From Lolium rigidum (Eukaryota; Streptophyta; Magnoliopsida; Poales; Poaceae): a stretch of 64,000 nucleotides of DNA. Below are positions 43,048-53,594 of this stretch, in pieces. The notes beneath the pieces are model-generated. The model was not told where the DNA came from and searched no databases. It saw only the letters and a list, made by a program, of their open reading frames with translations. Positions within the stretch are counted from its first letter, which is position 1. Every line of letters starts with the position of its first letter. Location: NCBI RefSeq assembly GCF_022539505.1, contig NC_061510.1:37039047-37103046 (forward strand), written 5' to 3'. A program made the translations under genes and the position numbers.

Positions 43048-43596
43048 ATGAACTCGAGCGATAGCTTGCGCCGCCACCGACGGGATCAGAGATCTTGGCG
43101 GAGGCGCTGGTGGTGCCCGTGCCCGCGCTCTAGAGGAGAAGGGCGGCGGCCATGGAGTTTGCCGCTGGGGAGAGGGGAAAAACGGCGTCGTCGCTCTCAA
43201 GGGCCGCGTCCATGGTGGAGTGTTGGTTGTGCGGTTGGCGGGGATTCGCGGTGTGTCCTGCCCCCAAGGCGGAAGACGGCGGTGCGGCAGTGGCTTATAT
43301 GGGGGAGGCACGGAGGAGGAGCGGGGGATCTGGCGGCCACCGGCGTCCAGAGGCGCGCTGCAATGGTGCTCCACTTCAACGACATCCCTCTACATGGTGA
43401 GACCTTTCTCTTTGCCCTGGTCATGGTGTAGTTCTGCGTGATGCAAACACCTGACTGACCCAAGTTTTCAGGCGAGGTGTCGTTACCATTGCAGTCAATG
43501 GGAGAAGTTACAAGTGATATCCGGCGAGCAAATTTGATAGTTAGTCCTCGCCTGATTGGGTCCATTCCTCTGGCAGAACTGACCAGCCCCAATTAG
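43048..43596 (+). CDS. Speculative two-exon gene of unknown function
   Basis: Exon 1 runs from ATG at 43048 to 43396 (catg|gtgaga). A 75-bp intron ends in ttttcag and exon 2 is 43472-43596, with TAG at its end. The joined frame is 157 codons. The N-terminal 100 residues are extremely Arg/Trp/Gly-rich ('RRDQRSWRRR') and may be non-coding. The region over the junction looks more protein-like ('VLHFNDIPLHGEVSLPLQ', 'RANLIVSPRLIGSIPLAEL'). I recognise no family. Other starts in exon 1 (43152, another frame) are possible. A leader of a longer gene now broken, or a chance model, are equally open. Confidence 0.25.
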
Positions 43597-44456
43597 GCCA
43601 TTATTCGTCAGAGTATTGTTGGACTTGATCTAGCACCAGTGCGGACTAAATTTGGTGGAAATTCTGAGACTTAAAATGTTGCAGACCTGATCCATGGACT
43701 TAATTAGTAGTAGTTTTCCAAGTTAAGGTCACAGTACACTGACGAAACCAAGCCATCAGCCATGCTGCATGCACGAGCTTTGTACACACACACCACACGT
43801 AGTTTTCAACTTTCAGGAGCTCAGCAGTTGGCGCTGCGGAGAATCGATAGCCATCCTGCTATTTTGTACATCTTGAAAAATCGAAGGATGTAACAAATAG
43901 TAGTTTTCCCAGGTTCTGTTAGTAACTTTTGGAACTGGATGTACTTTCGAACATTATTTTACATCTAGAATGATGAAACATTCAAGTTGTGTTTTCACCA
44001 AATCTAGATGAAACTTATGCATGTCGGTGTATCTTTTATCTTTTTTCTGCATCCAGAAATTTGAATGGATCAAGTAAAACACTCGTATGTTCGTGATTTT
44101 GGTGCATCTATGGTGCATCTGGATTTTTTTTTCTCTTTTCTACATCCAGAATTTTGAATGGATGATGTAAAACACTAGTATATTTTGTGATCTCAGGTTT
44201 GGTTCATCCGGATGTATTTTTTTCCTTTTTCTACATCCACTGCTGCCATTTAGTACATTTTCAAGTGGAAGGATGTCTTTTTTTCTCTATTTCCTACATC
44301 CAGAATTTTGAATGGATCAAGTAAACACTACAGTAGTATATTTGTGCTCCCAGGTTTGGTTTCATCCGGATGTATTTTTTCCTTTTTTCTACATCTACTG
44401 CTGCTATCTTGTACATTTTCAACTGGAATCACAACTTTCTGGCAATAGTAGTTGTG
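43597..44456 (+). other. Non-coding stretch with degenerate repeats
   Basis: AT-rich. From about 43990 to 44420 a unit with '(c/t)acatccagaattttgaa' followed by 'tggat..agtaaaacact' recurs near 44047, 44141 and 44294. It alternates with 'tcatccggatgtattttttcc' units. No gene is seen. Confidence 0.6.
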
Positions 44457-44470
44457 AACTGGAGGAAGAA

Positions 44471-44793
44471 GAGAACGCGCTGCTAGCGCGGTGGTAGCGA
44501 AAGGCAGTGGCCTAGCTACCCGTCCTGGGTTCGATCCCTGCTGGGACGAATTTTGGGATGTCTCACCAGGAACACTGTTCCACTGAGAGCACTGTTCCTT
44601 TAATAAATCTTCGGACCCGTGTTCGTGCCACAACTGTCAGAACTCAAAACACGTGTGCTCTGTGTGTGTAGTTGTAGGTCTAGCTTGTGTGCTAGGGGTG
44701 TGCGTGTGGTGTGTGTGTGGTGTGAGTTTAGCACATGAGTTCAGATACTACAACTGTACCACCGATCGAGAGGCATCAAAAAAAAAAAAAAAA
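44471..44793 (+). mobile_element. tRNA-derived SINE with 14-bp TSD
   Basis: A 323-bp element. The polymerase III A-box-like TAGCGCGGTGG is at 44484-44494 and the B box GGTTCGATCC at 44528-44537, about 45 bp apart as in a tRNA gene. A GT-rich 3' part and a run of A follow (44778-44795). Perfect 14-bp duplications aactggaggaagaa lie on each side (44457-44470 and 44794-44807). The head is not a functional tRNA: no acceptor stem closes. Confidence 0.9.
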
Positions 44794-44807
44794 AACTGGA
44801 GGAAGAA

Positions 44808-45298
44808 AAAAGCGGTGAGGCCCTTTCATGACCAGCCATGCCGTTTGGTGGATGCATGCTCCCACGTCGAAAAGTAAGCGGAAACAAAGCGTGAGGAAAA
44901 GTCAAGTTGGCCTCCACTTTCTATTTTTAGTTACCTATCGCTGTTAGCTGTTGGGACCACATTTTATTTTAGGAACGTTTTGATTCAGACAAGGGGAGCA
45001 CCGTGTAAGACTATTTGGTAACCGCGCACTGTGTAGCAATGTCCATATGATTATAGCTAATTAAATTTGATTGATTCGGGAGTAGTGGAAAGAGATCAAA
45101 TGAAGCAGAGATCTCAGATTAGATCAACGGTCCGGATGCTCCGAATCTCCTTCACCAAACGCGTTGTACAACCTACGATCAACTCCAATATAATATATAG
45201 ATTTAAACACAACTTATATTTTTTATTTATATACTTATCGAAAACTCAGTTGCATCCATCGGTTGATGCGGAAGCTGGGCGATGTTCCCTTTCTTTGA
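44808..45298. other. Unassigned intergenic DNA
   Basis: Mixed composition, becoming AT-rich at 45060-45250. No gene, terminus or repeat is recognised beyond short A/T runs. Confidence 0.4.
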
Positions 45299-45342
45299 AA
45301 CTAGTACTCCCTCCTTCCCAACATAGAATACATATACTAGTT
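45299..45342. mobile_element. Small Stowaway-like inverted repeat
   Basis: The 8-bp arms aactagta / tactagtt enclose 'ctccctccttcccaac', reminiscent of Stowaway MITE ends (tactccctccgt). At 44 bp it is a solo remnant or fold-back. Confidence 0.4.
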
Positions 45343-45469
45343 CCCCATGGCCGTCTTGGTGCGCGCGAGCTGGTCGAGCACGGCCGCGCCGACGGTGGCC
45401 GCCTCTTCGGCGCCCGCGCCCAGCAAGGAGTCGACGATCTCGGCAGCGGCCTCGAGGGAGTACCAATCA
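45337..45469 (-). pseudogene. C-terminal fragment of an unidentified host protein
   Basis: The minus strand reads an uninterrupted GC-rich frame with strong G/C third positions, typical of grass genes: WYSLEAAAEIVDSLLGAG, then an Ala-rich helix-like part and 'LDQLARTKTAMGN' before TAG (45337-45339). The stop lies within a short inverted repeat, so the natural C-terminus may differ. Upstream, the frame is cut where Tat sequence begins at about 45470. The family is not recognised. The short helical composition alone is not enough to name it. Confidence 0.5.
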
Positions 45470-46135
45470 CAGTCATGAGCCTTGACGCCACGTACTCTGC
45501 TTGCATCCCGGAAGTTTCTGACAGTCGATGAAAATCTTTGTCACATTTATCGGCTAACGCGAAGCTTCCTTTGACTGTGATTGGTCCCTTGGGTCCAGGC
45601 AACCTCCATGGTAGATACGTATAATGTGGTACTGCCATAAACCTCGCATATGCTGGTCGCCCCAACAAGGCGTGATATTGCGACGGGAAATCCACAACTT
45701 CAAACTCCAATCTTTCTATCCTGTAATTTTCTCGGGTCCCAAATTGAACGTCGAGATTAATCCTTCCCAACGGATAGCTCGGCTTCTCTGGTGTGATTCC
45801 ATGGAAACGCATGTCGGTTGGATTTAGATTTGCTAGGGATATGTTCATCTTTCTCAATGTATCTGCATACATAAGGTTTAGACTGCTGCCTCCGTCTATG
45901 AAGACTCGAGATACGTCGAACCCAGCGATCACCGCTGGTAAGATAAGTGCTGACTGCCCTGGTCGAGGAACTTGCTGCGGGTGATCCGCAATTGTGAAGC
46001 CAATGTCCTGTCCCGACCAATTTAGGTACTCTATTGTTGGTGGAGGCATCTTCTCTGCCATGAACACTTGCCGCGAGATTACCTTCTGAGCCCTGTTAGA
46101 TGGCCTAGCTTTCTGAATCATCGAAACCGCGCCGT
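45470..46135 (-). pseudogene. Tat protease domain (second copy)
   Basis: The active site 'VFIDGGSSLNLMYADTL' and the segment 'HALLGRPAYARFMAVPHYTY' are uninterrupted by element E. The frame is open from about 46080 to the host junction. It ends at 'EYVASRLMT', after which the frame runs into non-Tat DNA. RT is absent. Confidence 0.88.
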
Positions 46136-46140
46136 TGGAG

Positions 46141-48357
46141 TTAGGGTCCACATATGGAGGTGGGTGTGGTGCTGCCGCTATTACGAAGTCGGTGTCGATT
46201 TTCGTCTGTAACCGCGGGAGGATGTGGTAAGTGGATCTCACTCGTAGGCCCTTGAGGGTTTCGATTTGCGGCTTGAGCGTTGGCTATCCCCGCTACTCGC
46301 AGCATTGCTTGAAAATTACGACAGTCCTTCTGCAGATGTCCTGACTGCCTTCTTCCATTGTTGTCGACACAAAAATGCATCCGGCATGGCCCGTTCATCA
46401 TATCTTCGGGAGTTACGAAAGGTCTACGAAACCTTGATCCGCTATTTTGCTCGTTATTTCGGGAATCATCTCTATTGTCGCCTCGCTGCACATTACTTCT
46501 TTGATATTCATCTCTATTGTTTCCTCCGTTGTTTCCCCGAAAACCAGCCGATATTTGGCCAGGAGCATTGTAATTCGAGAATTGCCGAGGAAATCGCCTT
46601 CTATTTTGAAAGTTTCGGCTACGGTCCTCCTCTGGTGACCTGTGTCGTTTATTATGAACGGCATCCTCTCCGTCTGCCCATCTGTTTGCTATCTCCATTA
46701 GTGCTGACACTGTCCTTGGGTTAGTTCTCCCCAAGTCTTCGACGAAATCTCCTCGCCGAATTCCTGCCACAAACGCATATATTGCTCTCTCGTCAGATAT
46801 GTTCTCTGCCGAGTTTTTGATGATGTTCCACCTTTGGATGTACTTTCTCATCGATTCATCATGTTTTTGTCGACACGATCTCAGCTCTTCAAGTGATGCT
46901 GGTTTTTTGCAGGTTGATCGGAAGTTCTTGACGAACACATCCTCAAAACTGTCCCAGCTGTCGATGGATCCCGGAGGAAGTTTCTTTATCCATGATCTTG
47001 CGGCTCCACTCAGGTGTATTTGAATACTCTGCATTGCTGTTGCCCTGGTGCCACCTATCAATTTCACCGTCTCCAGATAATCGACTAGCCAATCCTCAGG
47101 ATCTTGCAGGCCATCGAATTTCTTGAAACTATCGGGTAACTTGAATCCTGACGGGACTCGAGTTTTTCGAACTCGTCTCGTAAAACACGGGAGTCCACAC
47201 ATATCTTCCTCAGCAACCTACGGTGAATGCCGATGTTCCCTTCTTTCTTGTCGCGCTCTATCCACTCCGGCTCGAGTCGTTGTGTCTCCGACTCCACTTG
47301 CTCTCGGTGGATCTTGCACCTGCTGCGGTAGGTCTCGGACTATTTTGCCTTGCAGTTCCTTCGGGAGGTGTAGCTGCGAACGCTGCTCCCATGGCTCCGC
47401 ATCCTGCCATGGCCATGTTATACAACGCTTCTCTTGGATCTCCGGGGGGTGGCCTGGACGCTAGGATAAAAGCTTGTGTCGCCATGTACCCCGCTTCCGG
47501 TGTTTTTGGAATAATATTCCCCCTCGTGTCGATTGACATAAAGGACATGTCGAGGTTTTGGATTAGAGTCTCTCTTTCTGCTTCAGGTATGTTTTGCAGC
47601 CGAGATCTTTCTCTCCTGCGAGCTTCTCTATGACTATCTCCCGAAGTTCCTGAATGTCGACTTAACTCTGCTCTTCGCCTGCTTGATGCGGAAGCTGCCT
47701 CCCTTCTTCTGTTCAAAGCGGCTGTCTCTTTTTCCAATTCTCTTCCCGCTCTGGCGAGCCTATACCGGTATGCTTGCGGTTCTTCCACCGTAGCGGTTGT
47801 CTCCATTGGTTCGGAACCATCCATAGCTCTCGCTGCTCTATCCCATGCTTGCTTGTGGAAGTTGAACTCTGACGCGTGGTGTAGGCCCGACATATTTAGT
47901 GCCCAAACCTCGCCTTAAGTCAGAGGGATCGACATATGGATTTCCCAATTCGTCGAAAGCCTCTGATGTCTCCTCCTGATCGCGACTTGTTTCTCCAATG
48001 GCATAAACCTGATGATATGTTGAATTTTGAACTTTACTGGGTTTGGTGACACCATCATATAGATTGGTGAAGACCTTGCCCACGATGAGTGGATCTGTCG
48101 ATGAAGTTGAAGCTGTCGACGCTATTCGAGTCATCGCTTATATCGGAGTCCGCGGATGACTCGAAGGATATGTCGCTGAAGATTTTGGCGAGCTTTTCGC
48201 TTGCCCTGGTGCTGATGAAGCGTGGCGACGAAATTTCTCCGTCGCTTGACTCTGTTGACGATGCTGAATTCGAAATATCGGGATCGACCGCCGATGATCC
48301 CGACGAGATCGGAATTTCGAGACGATATGATCCTTCCTTCTCGACGCGGAAGTGGAT
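46141..48357 (-). pseudogene. Tat gag (second copy)
   Basis: The core gag frame 46141-47202 is open (353 codons). It contains 'FKLPDSFKKFDGLQDPEDWL', 'AARSWIKKLPPGSIDSWDSF', 'YIQRWNIIKNSAENISDERA' (Retrotrans_gag) and the knuckle-like 'CRMHFCVDN..GHLQKDC'. The N-terminal part lies in shifted frames at 47258-47893 and 47838-48357 (acidic, Ser-rich). The first roughly 60 codons are replaced by element C at 48357. It would be a capsid protein. Confidence 0.9.
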
Positions 48358-48802
48358 CAGGAGACAGTTTATATCTGACAGTGTGTTCTGCAAGCAACTT
48401 TTTAATTTTTCTTGCATCAGTAGTAGCATTGCATTTTTCAATAAAATCATCATCAAGTTCCACATAATCTTCATCAAGATCATCACTAGAGTATTCAAGT
48501 TCGGGTGAATTAACGGGTGTAGTAACATCGGGAGTTTTAGTATTTTCAATTTGTCTAGACCTAGCAATTGTAGCATCTAGAAAAGTTCCCAATGAACCAC
48601 TATCATCAAGCACAACTGAAGCATCATCAATATTATAAGAGTTTTCAGATTCGGCGAAGTACCGAGCATTTGAAGCTTGTGGTGGTGAAACAAGTTTACT
48701 TATCACAGATGGTGAATCAAGAGCAACAAAGGTACTCAGAGTTGTACCTTTTCTTGTAGTGGATGGTAATATGGCGACCTTAGTATCGCGAGTTTTACCC
48801 AT
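48358..48802 (-). pseudogene. Element C gag N-terminus
   Basis: The frame opens MGKTRDTKVAILPSTTRKGT and is intact to 'KKLLAEHTVRYKLSPD', where it fuses to Tat sequence. It is acidic ('DDLDEDYVELDDDF'). In the copy at 57929 the same region is broken by a shift. Confidence 0.8.
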
Positions 48803-49358
48803 GATGGAGAATTTGCAGCGAAGAATATCAATCCAAGTGAACTTCCAAATAAAGCTACGTTCCCCGGCAACGGCGCCAGCAAATAGTCTTGATGACCCAC
48901 AAGTATAGGGGATCGCAACAGTCTTCGCGGGAAGTAAAACCCAATTTATTGATTCGACACAAGGGGAGACAAAGAATACTTGAAAGCCTTAACAGCGGAG
49001 TTGTCAATTCAGCTGCACTCGGAAACGAGACTTGCTCGCAAGAGTTTATCGATAGTAACGAGTTTTATAGCGATAGCGGTAGTAAAATAACAGCGGCTGA
49101 GTAACAAAGAAAGCGAGTAGTGATTTTAGTAAACGGCGAGGATTAAAATACTGTAGGCACGGGGACGGATGACGGGCGTTGCATGGATGAGAGAAACTCA
49201 TGTAACAATCATAGCAGGGCATTTGCGAGATAATAATAAAACGGTATCCAAGTACTAATCAATCAATAGGCATGTGTTCCAATTATAGTCGTACGTGCTC
49301 GCAATGAGAAACTTGCACAACATCTTTTGTCCTACCAGCCGGTGGTAGCCGGGCCTCA
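48358..49358 (-). mobile_element. 5' part of an Athila-like element C copy
   Basis: It contains the 5' LTR end (48890-49358, running into the gap), the primer site (minus strand TGGCGCCGTTGCCGGGGA at 48862-48879) and the first part of gag. It then breaks abruptly into Tat gag at 48357. It is the same family as 56444-64000. Confidence 0.88.
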
Positions 49359-49458
49359 NNNNNNNNNNNNNNNNNNNNNNNNNNNNNNNNNNNNNNNNNN
49401 NNNNNNNNNNNNNNNNNNNNNNNNNNNNNNNNNNNNNNNNNNNNNNNNNNNNNNNNNN
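49359..49458. other. Assembly gap (100 N)
   Basis: It lies between an element C LTR and a Tat LTR fragment. Its true size is unknown. Confidence 0.99.
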
Positions 49459-49583
49459 TCCTATTACAACTCTACTTTCCTTAATATATCTTGGGCTCTC
49501 GAACCTTCTTATTCTTCGGGTAGTGGGCCTTCATTAAACCCCGGGTACCATCTTCGGCAGGCCCATTTGGGATGCCTATGTCA
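49459..49583 (-). repeat. Tat LTR fragment (LTR start)
   Basis: It matches 33740-33861 and ends gcctatgtca. Its orientation fits the 5' LTR of the partial Tat copy at 45470-48357, with element C inserted between. Confidence 0.8.
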
Positions 49584-49874
49584 CCTGTTGTGTGGGGCCC
49601 CCTGGCCCATCTTCGTCTCCCCTTCGGTGTTCTGGAATCTTCCGGGAAAAATAAGATACTGGGTCTTTGTTTCGTCGAATTCCGAGAATATTGCCCGAAC
49701 AACCTTTCTGGAACCAAAAACAACAGAAAACAGGAACTGGCACTGTGGCATCTTGTTAATAGGTTAGTTCCGGAAAACGCATAAAAACATTATAAAGTGC
49801 GAGCAAAACATGTAGGTATTGTCATAAAACAAGCATGGAACATCAGAAATTACAGGTACGTTGGAGACGTATCA
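49584..49874 (-). mobile_element. LTR fragment, family C relative
   Basis: The minus strand begins TGATACGTCTCCAACGTACC at 49874 and resembles the solo LTR at 9405. It is cut at 49584 by the Tat LTR, so Tat appears to have inserted into this LTR. Confidence 0.8.
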
Positions 49875-51240
49875 AGTACCAACACCAGTATGTCAGGGAA
49901 TAAAAACCGATCTGCCTTGTCGACGTTGATGGAGAGCCGAGAGTACGAATCACCATTGTCGAGGACGTAGCAACCGGGACAAAAACTGCGAGGATAATCC
50001 TCCTCGCGGCAACCATGAGAAAAGATCCAAGATCGATCTGGCGAAGCAAGATCTGAAACCCATACCTAGATAATTGTAATCTTTCAACACCACCATTGAC
50101 GCCGGGAAGGAGATCTCGTCGTCGAACGAAAGGCCGAAGATCACTTATTGCAGACGATGCCATCTCCATTGTGGGGAAACCAACAAGAAAACAATGACCA
50201 AAACCCTAATATAGACTACTGAAAAGACTACTTTTATTGAAAACTCCACGCATGAATCGGGTTCCCCACTCCTCCCGACGCCGGCGAAGCCGGTCGGAGG
50301 GGGGGGGACCAATCTATGGAGTCGGCTGAAGTGGAGGCGGCTAGGGCTTTTTCTCTCTGAAGGCTGCAGGTCAATCGTGAATTCTTCATGAGCCAATTTG
50401 CTTGGTTTGGTCCACCTCATTTTCTTGTCCACCTGCGAAATGGGCTAGTTGCCGCTGTATGAATTCGGGACTTTTCAGCAACCTTCCAAGGTTCCCTCAA
50501 AAAAGAATCAGGCCTTCGAAGGCTTTTTCCTGACTTTGTCTCTGCGTGAACTTTACTAGCGAAATCATTGATTCTCGAAAAAAAACTAGCGAAATCATTG
50601 GTCAAAGGAAAGATTTTTTCGAAGGGCAATAAAAAACATTGGTAAAGGAAAACATGCGCGTTGTAAAGCCGTCACGTGGTTGCTTCTTGCTTGTAGTGTC
50701 ACGAAACTTCCATGAAGTGATGTTTTTTCTCGCCACTTGTCGCAAGGGAGAGCAAAGTTGGTAGGAGGGAGAGCAAAGTTGGTAGGAGGGATGAGAAAGA
50801 TAGACATGGAAGGGTGGGCTGGCTCAGTTTTCCGATTGTATTTTTCAAAATTCGATTTTAAAACAAGATATCTTAAAAAGCGCTTGTTCAAATTATGAGT
50901 TGTTTTCACTTTTGAGATCTTAACAATGGTCAAGATCTTAAACTGGATCTCCATGTAAGATTTTCTGAAACTTTTTTTGGGGTACTTTCTCAAATACCAC
51001 AATTTTACTTTTGGTGTACTTGGGTTTCCTTGTAGCTATACATGCACTATACTTGGAGTGTGCTTCACTATAGTTGTACTTTAGGTTTCTGGCGTAGTTT
51101 TTATTTTTGAAATGGGGGATGCCCTGGCCTCCGCATCGGTAGATGCACACAGCCTTATATTGGAAATATGAAAAAAGTTTAAAGTTTACACATGACGAAC
51201 CAGAGAGAGTCGATACAAAATCAACCATCGAAAGAAAAAG
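49875..51240. other. Unassigned stretch with genic look at 49880-50360
   Basis: The left third is moderately GC-rich with minus-strand frames (49843-50169, 50145-50432). Its minus-strand leader has 'aagccctagccgcc', as in many plant 5' UTRs. No domain is recognised. A 16-bp direct repeat actagcgaaatcattg occurs near 50556 and 50587. The rest is AT-rich without a recognised feature. Confidence 0.3.
50746..50787 (+). repeat. 21-bp tandem duplication
   Basis: Two perfect copies of gggagagcaaagttggtag followed by ga. Confidence 0.95.
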
Positions 51241-53594
51241 CAGTATCTTCTATCCCTAGACATCTTGTAGTCTACTTATTGGCCGCCAACTAGTAAAAAA
51301 TATCATGAGCAGCCATTAGCAGCCAGTTCCATCCGGTAACCATACGTTCCCGACGAATCCTCCGGAGACATGAAAGGCCATAATTGAATCCAATGTATAG
51401 CTATATGAATAACCTGCAAACAAATTGTAGAGTTCTTTCTATTAGAGTAAATATCATTTCGGCAGTTCCATATCAACCAAACTATAGCTGAGACCCCAAT
51501 GCGAATATGAGCCTTAATTTTTGTGTTAATACCATTCAACCAATTTACCAAACAAAATAATAATATTTGTTGGTGGTGCAACATCGAAAGTGACATATAC
51601 AACACGCTAGACTAATTTAGCAAACGGACAGGAGTTAAAAAAAAAAGATGATTCACCGTCTCCTCCGAGTAAAAGGAACAACATTTTGTACTCCCGCTCC
51701 AATTCCTTTTAGCTAGATTATCTTGGGTTAGAAGTACTTTTTATTTAGGAACCACATATTTTTTTAATCTTAAGTAGGATTTTCAACTTTCAGAGATATT
51801 TGCGAAGAAAACTAGTGTGTCCATTCATTAAATCCGTAATAATCAATTTTACTGTGAATGTACCTGAACTAGTCAATTTCTAGACGTAAGAATACGCCCC
51901 ATTATTCAATCGTACCCCATAAGGCGGCTGCATAAATGTACCCACAAGTGTCATTTATTGCCATCTAAACGACGCGTGAAACCCATATTTATGGGAGTCG
52001 ATGCTAGCACACTTGCAACAGAGTACTGATGAGCAAGTGGGTATAAACCGAGCCAAGTATCTTCCCAAGACCGAACTGTAGAACCGTCCCCTACTTTGAA
52101 AAGGCCCTTTGTTAAAGAACTCGTCTTTAACATTCATAAGGCCTTTCCAAAATGGAGAATCTGTCGGTTTTCTTTTAACTTGAGCTAGAGTTTTTTGAGA
52201 AAAATATTTATTGGGTAGAAATTCTTTCCACACCACCTCTTCGTTAATTAACTTAAACATCCATTTGATGAGTAAACATTTATTTTTAATATCGATTACC
52301 TCGATACCTAGTCCACCTGATCTTTTGGTCTACAAATCATATTCCATTTCGTTAACCTATATTTGCGTTTATTTTGTGCCCATTGCTACAAAAAGCGAGA
52401 TCTATAAAAATCTAGTCGTTTTCTTACCCCTTTGGACTGAGTTGATTAGTACCAACCGATCGTCGTTTGATAATAACTTACCTGCAGAACAACTAAGTTT
52501 TGTCTCAAAATGGCTCTGGACAGGATACCACCCATAAATTCACAGTTTCCTATAATGGATAGGGACCCCCAAGTACTTGAAAAGAAGAGGACCAGATTCA
52601 CAACTCAATAGTTGTTTATACTGTTCCTCTTCATCTTTGGCTTTCCAAAAAAGAAAATCTCGCTCTTGTGAAAATTAATTTTAAAACTAGATAATTGCTC
52701 AAAGAAAGACAATATTAACTTCATGTTTATCACTTTCTCTAAGTCATGTTCCTGAACCAAATTGTATCATCAACATATTGCAGAATTGATATTCCTCCCT
52801 CAACAAGATGAGGAACCAGACTACCCACTTGACCATCTTCTTTGGCTCTTGCTATTAAAACAACCAACATATATGCAATAATATTAACTAACATCGGAGA
52901 CAACAGGTCCATGTCTCAATCCCTTCCTAGTTTAAAAATAATGGCCAATATCATCATTAACCTTTATTCCTACACTCCCTCCTTTAATATATTGCCCAAT
53001 AAAATCGCACCACAGAGATACAAATCCCTTCATGCGTAAAGCTTGTTGCAGTAAAGACAATTTGACTTTTTCATAAGCCTTCTCAAAATCAATTTTAAAA
53101 AGGATGTCATTCATTTTTTTCTTATGTAGTTCATGAATCATTTTATGTAACACCACTACACCTTCAAGAATCTGTCTACTAGGCATAAAAGATGATTGTG
53201 TGGGTCTAACCACCTTTTCAGCAATCTCGGAAATTTGATTTGCTGCCACATTTGTGAAAATCTTGAAACTCACATTTAGAAGACATATATGTCTATATTA
53301 TTGTATTTGTAGTGCATTTTTTTGCGTAAACGAGTAATGACCCCAAAGTTTAGTTTAAACAACTGCAAATTACCATTATGAAATTGATAAAGTAGTACCA
53401 ACAAATCTCCATTAATAACATCCCAGAAAATTGATAGAATTCAACGGAAAATCCATCCGGTCTCGGCACCTTATTTAATTCGATCTTAAAAATGGCCTCA
53501 CGAACCTCCTTCTCTAGTAAAAGTGGTTGTGTGGATATCATTCTCAGCGGTGGATAATTTGTGGTAAATCATGATTTATCTCTTCATCTAGAGT
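51241..53594 (-). mobile_element. LINE ORF2 remnant (RT to C-terminus)
   Basis: The minus-strand order is as in L1-type plant LINEs, in broken frames. The RT N-part is at 53541-53350 ('EVREAIFKIELNKVPRPDGF'). The RT core is at 53273-52932 ('LFKIDFEKAYEKVKLSLLQQ', 'GGSVGIKVNDDIGHYF'). A degenerate stretch follows, then the post-RT region at 52260-51955 ('PTDSPFWKGLMNVKDEFFNKG') and the C-terminal part at 51605-51303 ('IRIGVSAIVWLIWNCRND'). Many stops and shifts show an old copy. The upstream linker is at 53723-53995. Confidence 0.85.

Larger units (their letters stand above)
45470..48357 (-). mobile_element. Partial Tat element copy (gag-protease)
   Basis: The same family and orientation as the main copy. 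It holds gag from within its N-terminal part (48357) through protease and is cut at the protease-RT linker (45470). It joins host DNA on the left and element C sequence on the right. The site of element E is intact here (about 45655). Confidence 0.92.

Noticed and set aside
44484..44540. tRNA gene
   Set aside because: A- and B-box-like motifs are present, but no acceptor stem or anticodon arm closes. The flanking duplications and poly(A) tail identify a SINE.
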